DNA of 38,516 nucleotides, taken from contig JADCJL010000051.1 in the NCBI GenBank assembly GCA_020247055.1, forward strand, positions 1 to 38,516. Reading direction: 5' to 3'. Source of the stretch: Acidobacteriaceae bacterium (GTDB taxonomy: Bacteria; Acidobacteriota; Terriglobia; Bryobacterales; Bryobacteraceae). Shown here one piece after another: positions 30,306-38,516 of this stretch; position 1 is the stretch's first letter; every line of letters starts with the position of its first letter. Position numbers and translations under genes: made by a program. The notes below the pieces were generated by a model. The model was not told the origin of the DNA. It ran no database searches and worked only from the letters and a program-made list of their open reading frames with translations.

Positions 30306-33182
30306 TCAGCGGCGGATGGTGATGGTGATCGGGTCGCTTTGTTCCGCGCGGCTGAGGCTGCGGACCTGGAGCACGGCGGGACCGGGCTGCAGGGTTTCCG
30401 GGATCTGGGCGGAGATCTGACCGTCGGACGTTTGAATCAGCGGCAGCGGTAGTTCGTTGATGACGATGCAGGAGCCGCCGAGGACGGTGGGAGCAGGGAT
30501 GGTATCGGCGACGGCGGGGGTTGCGAGGCGGGAGCCATTGACGGTGATGAAGGAGCCGGGGCGGAAGTTCTGCGTGCCGTCGGTGGAGTTGACGACGCCG
30601 CGGGTACCGGTGGTGATGACCGGGCGCGGCGCGGTGCCGGTGGTGTAGACCGGAATGACGCTCAAGCCGCTGACGCCGATGCTGTAGGCGTTGCCCTGGC
30701 TATCGACGACCAACTGGCGCGGGGGGACGTTCACGCGGGCGGCGCCGAAGACGCTGAAGGTGGGGTTTTCGGGGGCGATCGCGATGACGGTTTCTGCACC
30801 GGTTTCGATGTTGACGAGTTCGATGGTGGGGCGGGCGTCGTCGCGGGTGACGCTGGTGAGGTTCTGGCGCACGGGGGTGGTCATGCGGAGGAAGCGTTTT
30901 TCGTCGAGGGGATAGACGCTGGCGACGTTGCGCTGGCCGTTGGAGACGATGGTCTGGGTGGGCGGCTGGCCGGGGGCGGGTGGCGGGCCGAACTGAGTTA
31001 CACCCGGGCGTTCGCTGCCACCGATGACAGCGAGCGAGGGGCTGAGGATGAGGCCGTTGGCAAGGAAGTAGGCGCCGTTGCCGGAGCCGGCGAGGGGGCC
31101 GAAGTAGCTGACGGGGGCCTGGTCGTAGAGCTGGCGGCTGGCGGTGTAGGTGTCGGCAAGGGCGTCGTAGAGATAGGCGTTCGAGTTGCCCGCCATGGTG
31201 AGGATGGATTCCCCGTTGGGAGTGGCGACCATGGAGATGGGGCCGGGGACGGTGACCGGGGTGACGTTGTTGGCTGGGCGGGGGGTGGCTTGGTTGCCGA
31301 TGACGCGCCAGAAGCTTCCGTTCGACATCATGAACTGGAGGCCAGAGACGCCGTAGGCGAGCGCGAGCGGGCGTACGGCGTTCTGGGCGCCGACGCGGGG
31401 AATGGGGGGGAATTCGATTTTGCTGATCGGCTTGCGGGATTCGAGGTCGACGACCGTGATGGACTCGCCGCCCGAGTCGCCCACGTACAGGATGCTGCCA
31501 TCGGGCGTCATGGCCATGGCGTGGGGAAGCTGTCCGACTTCGATGGGGTCGAGCAGCTTTTGCCGGCGGGTGTCGAAGACCTCGATCCGGTTGAAGCCGG
31601 AGTTCGATATGTAGAGGCGTCCGCGGGGTTCATCGAGGACCATGTCCCAGAGGCCTTCGCCGTTGTTGAGGGCCACGGGGATGGGGTAGATGACGCCGCG
31701 TTGATCGCGGACCCGGTAGTTCATGTAGACGCGGATGGTGTTGGGGAAGTTGATGGCATCGTTTGAGGACACCGTGACGTTGAGCGCGGTGCCGCCGCCG
31801 CCGGCGGCCGCGGTAAACAGGTTGGTTCCGGGCTGTCGGACGACGCCGCTGCGTCCGGGGTCCATGGTCATGGTGATCGTGGAAGGGGCCAAGCCGCTTG
31901 AGACCTGCATGATCAGGGCGGTGGTGGTGTTCGGAATGCTGTAGCTCAAGCGGCCTTTGCCGAGATTGGTCATCCGCACGGTGGCGCGGGCGATGCCTTT
32001 ATTGCATTCGTCGTTGGCGAGGAAGACCTGGGTGGTTTCGGGATTGAGGATGGGGTAGTCGTAGATGGTGGAGACCGGCAGGTAGAGCAGGCCGGATTCG
32101 CTGAGGGCCCAGAGGTCGTCGCCGCTGGCGGTGGAGACGATCTGGCCGAGAATGGATTCGCGCAGTTTGAGGCCGAGGCGGACGCCAAGGTTGGATGTGT
32201 TGGTCAGGTACAGGACGTTCGAAACGGGCCGGGCGGTGGTGGCGGCGGTGTTGAAGGCGCTATAGATGGTGTCGCCGGCGCGGTTGAACGAGCTGCCGCC
32301 GAGGTTGCGCTGGACGTTGAAGCCGGGGTTGAAGCCGGCGCCGACGAAGAAGGGGAGATTGGCGGTGCTCATCTGGCCGACGACGGCCAGTGTGGCGGTG
32401 TCATATAGCGTGGAGCCGGCCATAAAGCGGCTCCCATCGGGCGCCATCGAAAGAATTGTGGACTGGCCGGTGACGGTGCGGCTTTTGACGACCGTGCCGG
32501 AGGCGACCTCGTAGACGAAGAGGGTGGTTTGGGCTGCATTGGTCGTCTGGTTGATGGCGACCATGCCGATGAGGAAGCTACCGCCGGGGGTCGGGAGGAG
32601 CCGGCCGGGGAAGGCGGTGGCCGGGCGGCCGGCGAAGACGGCGGGCAGGGGATTGGGGGTGGTGATGGCGGGGGGGAAGGGAACCGAGTAGATCTGCTGG
32701 CCGGACTGCTGGGTGCGGTCGAACAGAAGGAGGGTGTTGAGGGCGTTGTTCGTGCCGGTGCCCTGGGTGGTGATGAGGGCGCGGCCATCAACGCCGACGG
32801 CGACGCCTTCGGGCCGGGCGGGGAGGGAGACGGTGTTGATGACACTTTCGGTGCCGAGGTCAATGACGGAGAGGGAGGCGCTTTGGGTGTTGGTGACGTA
32901 CAGGAAATTGTTGTCGGGCGAGATGGCCGCGGCGAGCGGAAACTGGCCAACGGTAATGCGGCTGGTGATGCGCTTGTCCGCGGTGGAGAAGACGTCGATG
33001 CGGTTGGCCGAGGAGTTGACGAGATAGAGCTTGCCGCGGATTTCATCAAGGATGACGTCGGAGGGGGTCCCGCCCAGGCTGTACACGGTGCCGAAGGTGG
33101 CTCCGGTGTTCTGCGCGACGAGCGCGGCAGAGGCCAGAAGGAGGAGGACCGAACAGCGGGCGAGGACCGATTGCAGGAGCAT
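30306..33182 (-). CDS. Secreted YVTN/NHL-type beta-propeller protein with TIGR03437-like C-terminus
   Basis: This 958-aa protein has a signal peptide (MLLQSVLARCSVLLLLASAALVAQ) and two propeller regions with YVTN-type repeats. The first (about residues 30-370) includes GGTPSDVILDEIRGKLYLVNSSANRIDVFS and AAAISPDNNFLYVTNTQSASLSVIDL. The second (about 510-860) includes GLWDMVLDEPRGRLYISNSGFNRIEVFD and AMTPDGSILYVGDSGGESITVVDL. A beta-sandwich-like section lies between them. The C-terminal 90 residues (QNFRPGSFITVNGSRLATP ... GGSCIVINELPLPLIQTSDGQISAQIPETLQPGPAVLQVRS) match the TIGR03437 Solibacter-type domain, found at the ends of many extracellular acidobacterial proteins. The ATG at 33182 is preferred to the TTG two codons earlier. 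Likely cell-surface or secreted, role unknown. Confidence 0.87.
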   Translation of the reverse strand: MLLQSVLARCSVLLLLASAALVAQNTGATFGTVYSLGGTPSDVILDEIRGKLYLVNSSANRIDVFSTADKRITSRITVGQFPLAAAISPDNNFLYVTNTQSASLSVIDLGTESVINTVSLPARPEGVAVGVDGRALITTQGTGTNNALNTLLLFDRTQQSGQQIYSVPFPPAITTPNPLPAVFAGRPATAFPGRLLPTPGGSFLIGMVAINQTTNAAQTTLFVYEVASGTVVKSRTVTGQSTILSMAPDGSRFMAGSTLYDTATLAVVGQMSTANLPFFVGAGFNPGFNVQRNLGGSSFNRAGDTIYSAFNTAATTARPVSNVLYLTNTSNLGVRLGLKLRESILGQIVSTASGDDLWALSESGLLYLPVSTIYDYPILNPETTQVFLANDECNKGIARATVRMTNLGKGRLSYSIPNTTTALIMQVSSGLAPSTITMTMDPGRSGVVRQPGTNLFTAAAGGGGTALNVTVSSNDAINFPNTIRVYMNYRVRDQRGVIYPIPVALNNGEGLWDMVLDEPRGRLYISNSGFNRIEVFDTRRQKLLDPIEVGQLPHAMAMTPDGSILYVGDSGGESITVVDLESRKPISKIEFPPIPRVGAQNAVRPLALAYGVSGLQFMMSNGSFWRVIGNQATPRPANNVTPVTVPGPISMVATPNGESILTMAGNSNAYLYDALADTYTASRQLYDQAPVSYFGPLAGSGNGAYFLANGLILSPSLAVIGGSERPGVTQFGPPPAPGQPPTQTIVSNGQRNVASVYPLDEKRFLRMTTPVRQNLTSVTRDDARPTIELVNIETGAETVIAIAPENPTFSVFGAARVNVPPRQLVVDSQGNAYSIGVSGLSVIPVYTTGTAPRPVITTGTRGVVNSTDGTQNFRPGSFITVNGSRLATPAVADTIPAPTVLGGSCIVINELPLPLIQTSDGQISAQIPETLQPGPAVLQVRSLSRAEQSDPITITIRR

Positions 33183-33279
33183 AAGCAAGTTCGCTAGTCT
33201 AACCCATTAGCATCGCAAAAGTTTCCGTGCTCGGCGCAACATCTCGCCGCCAGCCGGGTTGAAAAGGGACATCGTAATC

Positions 33280-33648
33280 GTGACCGTGAAATTGTCAGTG
33301 AGAAATGTAACCCGGGGGACGCTCGTTGCCTCCGAGGCCGATATCGCTGATACGAGCGCGAAACGGCGTGCCGGTCTGCTGTCCCGGACGGGTCTCGAGC
33401 CCGGCGAGGGGTTGTGGATTGTCCCCTGTGAGGGCGTCCATACGTTTGCGATGAAGTTTCCGATTGACGTGGTGTATTTGAACAAGACCCGGAAGGTGCT
33501 GAAGATTCGCGACCACATGAAGAAGAGCCGCATCTCGTTCTGCCTGACGGCGCATTCGGTGCTGGAGTTGCCGGCGGGCCAAGCGGCCAAGACCGGCACG
33601 GTGGTTGGCGACCAACTGGAGTTCGAAAAGCGGCAGGTGGCGTCTTGA
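33280..33648 (+). CDS. DUF192 (UPF0127) protein
   Basis: This small protein (122 aa from the GTG) matches DUF192. AKRRAGLLSRTGLEPGEGLWIVPCEGVHTFAMKFPIDVVYLNKTRKVLKI carries the family's GLM-like loop and the HTFxMxFPIDVVFL core. A C-terminal CLTAHSVLELPAGQAAKTGTVVGDQL follows. The function of the family is not established. GTG at 33280 is chosen because AAAAGGGA lies about ten bases upstream; a TTG at 33259 is the alternative. No signal peptide is seen. Its TGA stop overlaps the TTG start of the TPR lipoprotein, which ties it to the Tad operon. DUF192 genes are often seen close to Tad/Flp loci. Confidence 0.87.
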   Translation: MTVKLSVRNVTRGTLVASEADIADTSAKRRAGLLSRTGLEPGEGLWIVPCEGVHTFAMKFPIDVVYLNKTRKVLKIRDHMKKSRISFCLTAHSVLELPAGQAAKTGTVVGDQLEFEKRQVAS

Positions 33649-34622
33649 GAGCGGTCCTTTTTCTCGTGATGGCCTTGGCCGCGATGAGTTGCGCCCGGCA
33701 CCAGCAAGCCGCCCGAGCGTCCCGGCCAGCGTTGCCCCCAATGATGCGGCAGCAGGTGCTGAATGCGGTGAATGCCGGAGACGGCAACATTCGCGTGAGG
33801 CGTTTGCGTGAGCGGGTGGCCGCCGAGCCATCGAACGTGACCGTGCGGCTGGAATTGGCGGCCGAATATGGCGCGATGGGCTATCCGGATCTTGAATTGG
33901 AGCACTGCCGGATTGCGGTCGAACGATTCCCGGCGTCGGCGGCCGCCGTGGACCGGCTGGCAAAAAGCCTGCGGCGGGCGGTAGTGCCCGAACAGGCCGC
34001 GACGGTTCTGACGGGGCTCGTGGCCCAGCAGGCCAAGCCGACGCCGGAAACGTTAGCCTGGGCCGGTATTCTGCTCGACGAAGCGGAACGGTACAAAGAG
34101 GGTGAGGCGATGCACCGGCGGGCGCTCGCGCTCGAGGGGCGGCGCGATTACCTATACAACAATCTGGGCTATAACCTGCTGCTGCAGGAACGCTATGGCG
34201 AGGCCGCGGCCGCATTCCGCCAGGCTTTGGCGCTGAACAGCACCTCGATGATTGCGCGGAACAACCTGGGGCGGACATTGATCCGGATGAACCCGGCGGT
34301 CCAAATGAGCCCGGCTGATGCGATCGCGCAGTTCGAGCGGGCGGGCGACCCGGCGGTGGCGCAGAACAATGTGGCCGCCGCGCTGTATGAAAAAGGCGAT
34401 GTAGCCGGGGCGCGGAAGGCGCTTGAGGCGGCCCTTACCTACCGCCGCGATTTACCGCAAATTCTTGAAAACCTGCGGCTGGTGGCCGCCGACGACGGCA
34501 AGCCGATCGTGATGCCGCCCCCGCGCCCCGGCTTGTGGCAGACCGTGAGCCACGCATTGAAAGTAGCGTTCGGCACCCCGGACGTGCGACAACAGACAGG
34601 GACAGCGGAAGCTGCCCGCTAA
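33645..34622 (+). CDS. TPR-repeat lipoprotein of the Tad locus (TadD-like)
   Basis: This 325-aa protein begins MRAVLFLVMALAAMSCARH, a lipoprotein signal with the modified cysteine at C16. Tetratricopeptide repeats follow from about residue 60 to 290; clear ones are AWAGILLDEAERYKEGEAMHRRALAL, LYNNLGYNLLLQERYGEAAAAFRQALAL and NVAAALYEKGDVAGARKALEAAL. TadD-type TPR lipoproteins help assemble the Tad secretin in the outer membrane, which fits the Flp pilin, CpaB and secretin genes downstream. The start is a TTG overlapping the DUF192 stop codon by 4 bp. The C-terminal 50 residues are proline-rich and unassigned. Confidence 0.82.
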   Translation: MRAVLFLVMALAAMSCARHQQAARASRPALPPMMRQQVLNAVNAGDGNIRVRRLRERVAAEPSNVTVRLELAAEYGAMGYPDLELEHCRIAVERFPASAAAVDRLAKSLRRAVVPEQAATVLTGLVAQQAKPTPETLAWAGILLDEAERYKEGEAMHRRALALEGRRDYLYNNLGYNLLLQERYGEAAAAFRQALALNSTSMIARNNLGRTLIRMNPAVQMSPADAIAQFERAGDPAVAQNNVAAALYEKGDVAGARKALEAALTYRRDLPQILENLRLVAADDGKPIVMPPPRPGLWQTVSHALKVAFGTPDVRQQTGTAEAAR

Positions 34623-34641
34623 GGAAGTGACAGGAGTTCCC

Positions 34642-34830
34642 ATGATCAAACAGATTTTGCTTCGGCTTTGGAAAGAGGAAGACGGCCAGGACCTCGTCGA
34701 GTACGCGCTGATTGTGGCCGCGGTGGGCTTGGCGCTAATCACCACGGTGAATCAGCTTTCCACCGCCGTGGTCAGCCTCTATTCGTCGATTACCCAGGGC
34801 TTGACCTCGATCGGCGCCACCGGTCAGTAG
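34642..34830 (+). CDS. flp: Flp-family type IVb pilin
   Basis: This 62-aa prepilin has a short charged leader ending at G15, followed by QDLVEYALIVAAVGLALITTV. Cleavage after G15 leaves Gln at +1, with the conserved Glu at +5 (E20) and Tyr at +6 (Y21), the Flp signature, then one hydrophobic helix. It is the major subunit of the Tad pilus, cleaved by a TadV/CpaA-type prepilin peptidase outside this window. The ATG at 34642 has CAGGAG a few bases upstream, better than the codon at 34627. A serine/threonine-rich tail (STAVVSLYSSITQGLTS) could be a glycosylation target. Confidence 0.93.
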   Translation: MIKQILLRLWKEEDGQDLVEYALIVAAVGLALITTVNQLSTAVVSLYSSITQGLTSIGATGQ

Positions 34831-34842
34831 GCCGTTGCTGGC

Positions 34843-36243
34843 ATGGAGCCGCGTCCGCCGACGAGGATGGCTCGCTGGCTCCTGCCGGACTTGCGTCTGC
34901 TGGTGGCGGCAGTCACGCTGTTCTGCGCGTTAGTTCTGTATGATGCGCCGACTCAGCTGTTCCGCGACTCAGACGCCGGCTGGCACATTCGCAACGGCGA
35001 ACGGATTCTCGGCACCGGAGCGGTGCCGCGGGTAGATCCGTGGTCGTTCGCCAAGCCGGGCGAGGCGTGGTTTGCCTGGGAGTGGGGCGCGGACGTGGCC
35101 ATGGGCTGGGCGCACCAGCGCGCGGGTCTGCGCGGCGTGGTGCTGCTGTACCTCGGGCTGATTGTGCTGAGCAGTTGGCTGTGGGTCGGGCTGCATTGGC
35201 GGTACGGGGGCACTTTTGCCTTGGCTGCGTTGTTCGCGGCGCCGTTTTTGACCACGGTACAGCTGCATTGGCTGGCACGGCCGCACGTGTTTGGCTGGGT
35301 TTGCCTGCTGGCGGCGTTGCATTTGGTGGAGCGGGGCCGCCACGGGTGGCTGCTGCCGTTGGCCGTGGTCTGGGCGAACGTCCACGGCAGCTTTCTGCTG
35401 CTGCCGCTGTTGCTGGCGGCCTACGGGCTGCGAGACCGGCGGAACTGGTGGTGGGCCGGGGCGACGGCGGCGGCAACGCTCGTCAATCCGTACGGCTGGC
35501 GGGTGCATGTCCACATTGCGCACTATCTGCAGGACCATGAGCTGCTGGACCGGATTGCGGAGTTTCAGAGCTTCAACTTTCATGCCGAGGGGGCGGGTCA
35601 GGTGATGGTGGCGCTGCTGCTGGTGATGGGTGGGGCGGTCTGCGCCCTGCAGGCAGGCCGGTGGCCGCACGCGGTTTGGATGCTGGGACTGGTGGTGCTG
35701 GGACTGCGGGCGGCGCGCGGATTACCGGTGCTCGCGTTGGCTGGCCTGCCGATGGCCAACGCCGCGCTTTCGGCGGCGCTCGCCGAGCGCTGGCCGGCGC
35801 AGTTTGGTTATTTTGCCCGGCTCCGGGCTTGGGACCGGCAGGTGCACGGCGGGGCGTGGGGAGCGGTGTTGGTGCTGGGGGCGGTGCTGGCGGTGTTCGG
35901 TGCGCGGGCGGAGTTTCCAGCCGGGCAGTTTCCGGTGGCGGCGCTGGGGCATGTGCCGGCCGGGGCGCGGGTTCTGGCGCCGGACGCCTATGGCGGCTAC
36001 CTGATTTATCAGGGCCGGATGGTGTACTTTGACGGCCGCAGCGACTACTACGGGGCGGAGTTTCTCAAAGAGTACGTGCGGCTGGTAGAGGTGCGGCCGG
36101 GGTATCGCGAAATTCTCGCCAAGTATGGCTTCACGCACGCGCTGCTGCCGGCTCGCTACTCTCTCGTCGAGGCGCTCACCGCGCAGGGTTGGCGCGAACG
36201 GTACCGGGATGAAGTTTCTGTTGTGCTCGAACGGAACTTCTAG
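34843..36243 (+). CDS. Polytopic membrane protein, GT-C glycosyltransferase-like
   Basis: This 466-aa protein has a first membrane segment near residue 20, then a periplasmic loop reading LFRDSDAGWHIRNGERILGTGAVPRVDPWSFAKPGEAWFAWEWGADVAMGW. About eight to ten further hydrophobic segments follow, then a soluble C-terminal part from about residue 365 (VPAGARVLAPDAYGGYLIYQGRMVYFDGRSDYYG). An acidic motif in the first loop and a C-terminal domain after the membrane part are the layout of GT-C lipid-linked sugar transferases. I cannot name a family with certainty. It lies 12 bp after the pilin gene and 40 bp before cpaB, so it is part of the pilus operon. A role in pilin or surface glycosylation is inference. 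Confidence 0.65.
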   Translation: MEPRPPTRMARWLLPDLRLLVAAVTLFCALVLYDAPTQLFRDSDAGWHIRNGERILGTGAVPRVDPWSFAKPGEAWFAWEWGADVAMGWAHQRAGLRGVVLLYLGLIVLSSWLWVGLHWRYGGTFALAALFAAPFLTTVQLHWLARPHVFGWVCLLAALHLVERGRHGWLLPLAVVWANVHGSFLLLPLLLAAYGLRDRRNWWWAGATAAATLVNPYGWRVHVHIAHYLQDHELLDRIAEFQSFNFHAEGAGQVMVALLLVMGGAVCALQAGRWPHAVWMLGLVVLGLRAARGLPVLALAGLPMANAALSAALAERWPAQFGYFARLRAWDRQVHGGAWGAVLVLGAVLAVFGARAEFPAGQFPVAALGHVPAGARVLAPDAYGGYLIYQGRMVYFDGRSDYYGAEFLKEYVRLVEVRPGYREILAKYGFTHALLPARYSLVEALTAQGWRERYRDEVSVVLERNF

Positions 36244-36283
36244 AGGTATGCTGTGTTATTACTCACTCGATGAAGGATAGGGA

Positions 36284-37258
36284 ATGGACCGGCAGAAGCT
36301 TCTGATGATCTTCGGCGGCGCCGCGCTGGCAGCGGCCTTGCTGACGTGGTTTCTCTATTCCGCGACCGTGGCGCCAAAGACGGAAAAGCTGGTGCAGGTG
36401 CTGGCGGCCAACGGCAACCTGGCCGCGGGGACGCGTCTGCAGGCGAACCACTTCAAAAAGATAACGATGGCGGCCAAGGATGTGCCGCCGGGGGTGTTGA
36501 CGGATCCGAAGGCGGGGGTCGACCGGACGCTGCTCTATCCGTTGAGCTTGAACGAACCGGTGCTGGCGGCCCGGCTGTCGAGCGTGTCCGGGGCCGATGG
36601 CGTGGCTTCGATGATTGAGCCGGGCAAGCGGGCGGTGAGCGTTTCGGTGAACGACGCCGCGAGCGCGAGCGGGTTGATTCAGGCGCGTTCCCACGTGGAT
36701 GTTCTGTTTACCAAGCCGGGTTCGATGCTCGAAGCGGTAACAACAACGGTGATTGAAAACGTGGTGGTGCTCTCGGTCGGCCGGGCGGTAGAGCCGGTGG
36801 CGACGGCGCCCCCCGCGGGCGGCGGCAACGCGGCGGCGGCCCCGGCACCGGCGCCGACCGGCCAGAACCGCGCGGTAACGTTGTTGGTAACGCCGGAGCA
36901 GGCGCGGGTACTCGAACTGGCGAAGAACCAGGGGCGCGTGTCGCTGGCGCTGCGAAACCCTAAGGATGAATCGAAGTCGGAGGCGGCCGAGCCTCCTTCG
37001 GTGACCGCGGAAGCGATTGACCCGGGCGGCGCCTACCGCTCCCAGCGCCTGAAGATGCAGGCGCAAAATCGCCTGCGGGGCGGGATGCCGAATCTGCGGG
37101 ACGACCAGGCCTGGGCCAAGCTGATCGGCGAGGATCCCGATCCGAACAAACCCGCCGCCGCGCCGCGTCCGCCGGCAAAGAAAGAGCCACCGAAGCCCAA
37201 GTTCGTTATCGACGTCTTCCGCGGTGAGAAGCACGTGCAAGAGTCCTTTCAGGAATAG
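36284..37258 (+). CDS. cpaB: Flp pilus assembly protein CpaB/RcpC
   Basis: This 324-aa protein has an N-terminal membrane anchor (LLMIFGGAALAAALLTWFLY), a SAF domain (about residues 38-105: VQVLAANGNLAAGTRLQANHFKKITMAAKDVPPGVLTD ... LNEPVLAARLS) and the RcpC/CpaB domain (about 115-230: GKRAVSVSVNDAASASGLIQARSHVDVLFT ... ENVVVLSVGRAVEP ... VTLLVTPEQARVLELAKNQGRVSLALRNP). CpaB works with the secretin in the periplasm. The C-terminal 90 residues are rich in Pro, Ala and Lys and unassigned. A good ribosome site (AAGGATAGGGA) precedes the ATG. The secretin gene follows 11 bp later. Confidence 0.93.
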   Translation: MDRQKLLMIFGGAALAAALLTWFLYSATVAPKTEKLVQVLAANGNLAAGTRLQANHFKKITMAAKDVPPGVLTDPKAGVDRTLLYPLSLNEPVLAARLSSVSGADGVASMIEPGKRAVSVSVNDAASASGLIQARSHVDVLFTKPGSMLEAVTTTVIENVVVLSVGRAVEPVATAPPAGGGNAAAAPAPAPTGQNRAVTLLVTPEQARVLELAKNQGRVSLALRNPKDESKSEAAEPPSVTAEAIDPGGAYRSQRLKMQAQNRLRGGMPNLRDDQAWAKLIGEDPDPNKPAAAPRPPAKKEPPKPKFVIDVFRGEKHVQESFQE

Positions 37259-37269
37259 CCCGACAACCC

Positions 37270-38516
37270 ATGCGATTGAAGCCCCTCTTACTTCTATTCC
37301 CGCTGCTGTGTTGGTGTTCGATGGCATGGGGACAGGCCGGACCCGCCAAGGAGATCACGCTCACGGTCGGCCGTGGCGAACTGCTCCAATTGGAGGGCGA
37401 GGTGAAAACCGTCGCCGCCTCCGAACCGAAGATTGCCGATGTGGTTGTCGTCTCCCCGCGCGAAGTCATGGTGAACGCCAAGGGGATTGGCAAGGCGACG
37501 GTGATCATCTGGGAAGATCGCGCGCTTCCCAAGCGTTATGAGGTCAACGTCATCGGCGACCAGCAGCAGTATGATCTGGTGCGCCGCGCCGTGCAGCAGG
37601 CCGTGGGGGACAACGCCATCAGCGTGCAGGGCAACCTCGAAACGATGGTGCTCTCCGGCGCCGTGAAGACCACGGAAGAGGCCAAACGCGCCGAAGCCAT
37701 CGCTTCTACTTACAGCAAGAAGGTCGTCAATCTGCTGACGGTGCCGCCCCCGGCTGACCCGCGCCAGATCCTGCTCGAAGTGAAGTTTGCCACCGTAGAC
37801 CGGAGCGCCCTGCAGGAGATCGGCTTCAACTTCTTCTCTCGCAACTCCAAGACCCTGGGCCTCGGCAGCACCCAGCAGTTTGCCACGCCCCGCTTCAGCC
37901 AGCTGCAGTTTCAAGACCAGGAGTTCGCCAACTCGACGCTGAACTTTTCGGACCTATTGAACCTGTTCGTCTTCCGGCCCGACCTCAACATCGGCGCGAC
38001 GATCCGCGCCATGCAGGCGCGGAATCTGCTGCAGGTGCTGGCCGAGCCGAACCTCATTGCGCTGGAAGGCAAAGAAGCGAGCTTCCTGGCGGGCGGCGAG
38101 TTCCCGTTCCCCACGCTGACGGCCACCTCCACCGGTGGCGCCACGGCGCCCGTCGTCACGGTGCAGTTCAAAAAGTTCGGCGTGCAGTTGGACTTTACCC
38201 CGACGGTGACCGCTTCGGGCGGAATTCATTTGAAGGTGCGTCCGCAGGTCAGTTCGCTCGATTACGCAAACGCGGTGACGCTACAGGGGTTTCTAATTCC
38301 GGCCGTCGCAACGCGGGTGGCCGAGACCGAGGCGATCCTCAAAGACGGCGAGAGCTTTGCCGTCGCGGGTCTGATTGACAGCCGCGTGATTCAGAGCCTG
38401 AGCCGCGTGAAGTGGCTGGGGGATGTTCCGATTCTGGGCCAACTCTTCCGGAGCCGGTCAGTCCGCAAAACCAACGACGAGTTGCTCGTGGTGGTGACGC
38501 CGCGCTTTGTCCGCCC
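37270..38516 (+). CDS. cpaC: Tad/Flp pilus secretin CpaC/RcpA (3' end outside window)
   Basis: The frame from the ATG at 37270 is open to the end of the window (415 codons). A signal peptide (MRLKPLLLLFPLLCWCSMAWG) is followed by the pilus-secretin N-terminal domain (about 25-100: KEITLTVGRGELLQLEGEVKTVAASEPKIADVVVVSPREVMVNAKGIGKATVIIWE). A BON-like domain follows (about 100-165: YDLVRRAVQQAV ... VQGNLETMVLSGAVKTTEEAKRAEAIA), then the secretin domain (from about 240: IRAMQARNLLQVLAEPNLIALEGKEASFLAGGEFPFPT ... FKKFGVQLDFTPTV ... SRVKWLGDVPILGQLFRSRSVRKTNDELLVVVTPRFVR). It forms the outer-membrane ring through which the Flp pilus passes. Only the last few dozen residues should be missing. Confidence 0.94.
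   Translation, partial: MRLKPLLLLFPLLCWCSMAWGQAGPAKEITLTVGRGELLQLEGEVKTVAASEPKIADVVVVSPREVMVNAKGIGKATVIIWEDRALPKRYEVNVIGDQQQYDLVRRAVQQAVGDNAISVQGNLETMVLSGAVKTTEEAKRAEAIASTYSKKVVNLLTVPPPADPRQILLEVKFATVDRSALQEIGFNFFSRNSKTLGLGSTQQFATPRFSQLQFQDQEFANSTLNFSDLLNLFVFRPDLNIGATIRAMQARNLLQVLAEPNLIALEGKEASFLAGGEFPFPTLTATSTGGATAPVVTVQFKKFGVQLDFTPTVTASGGIHLKVRPQVSSLDYANAVTLQGFLIPAVATRVAETEAILKDGESFAVAGLIDSRVIQSLSRVKWLGDVPILGQLFRSRSVRKTNDELLVVVTPRFVR

Noticed and set aside
1-38516. tRNA, rRNA, CRISPR array, transposase, integrase or tRNA-borne attachment site
   Set aside because: None could be recognised on reading either strand, so mobility of the 2.7-8.6 kb block rests only on its repeats and composition.

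Overview
The window looks like a chromosomal segment of an acidobacterium of the Solibacter/Bryobacter type (Bryobacterales). The evidence is high GC, large Oar-like TonB receptors with an N-terminal carboxypeptidase-regulatory domain, a surface propeller ending in the TIGR03437-type domain typical of that group, many PQQ/NHL/YVTN beta-propellers and a Tad/Flp pilus locus. This placement rests on gene content, not a database search. I saw no rRNA, tRNA, CRISPR array, transposase or origin.

Layout. (1) 1-955: 3' end of a TonB receptor and a strong intrinsic terminator. (2) 1014-8562, minus strand: an accessory block with a DUF262-DUF1524 (GmrSD-like) nuclease, then a tightly coupled pair made of a large intracellular protein fusing a subtilisin (S8) domain to a gluzincin metallopeptidase, and a ComEC-like metallo-beta-lactamase-fold protein. 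A decayed copy of the 3' end of the neighbouring heparinase gene (2715-2930) lies on the far side of the pair, so the pair sits between direct repeats of heparinase sequence. (3) 8563-12280: heparinase II/III-like polysaccharide lyase and a shortened F420-reductase-like NAD(P)-binding protein, divergent from a TetR regulator across a palindromic operator. (4) 12390-17918, minus strand: a tightly packed operon rimO-yacG-pgpA-IPT/NHL propeller-cinA-PQQ propeller. (5) 17932-30274: a sugar-acid uptake and catabolism locus. A GntR-headed LacI-type repressor faces a TonB receptor. Downstream on the plus strand lie an FAD oxidoreductase, a Gfo/Idh/MocA dehydrogenase, an SDR, an ACS-family MFS transporter and a SIS isomerase, with 4-bp overlaps at the three junctions from Gfo/Idh/MocA to SIS, then an exported FAD oxidoreductase. 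A converging, apparently exported mannonate-dehydratase-like protein closes the locus. (6) 30306-33182: a large secreted YVTN-propeller protein. (7) 33280-38516: DUF192 protein, TPR lipoprotein, Flp pilin, GT-C-like membrane protein, CpaB and a secretin running off the end, i.e. the start of a Tad pilus operon.

The best candidate for an undescribed system is the S8-gluzincin plus MBL operon (3041-8171). Two protease families that are usually secreted are fused in one protein without a signal peptide. The gene is coupled by an 8-bp overlap to an MBL protein and has a promoter with a perfect 13-bp palindrome. The operon is bracketed by direct repeats and lies next to a GmrSD-like nuclease. Its function is unknown; a defence or regulated-proteolysis role is inference. 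The second theme is the 19-30 kb catabolic locus, whose plus-strand enzyme genes use third-codon bases unlike the other plus-strand genes in the window.
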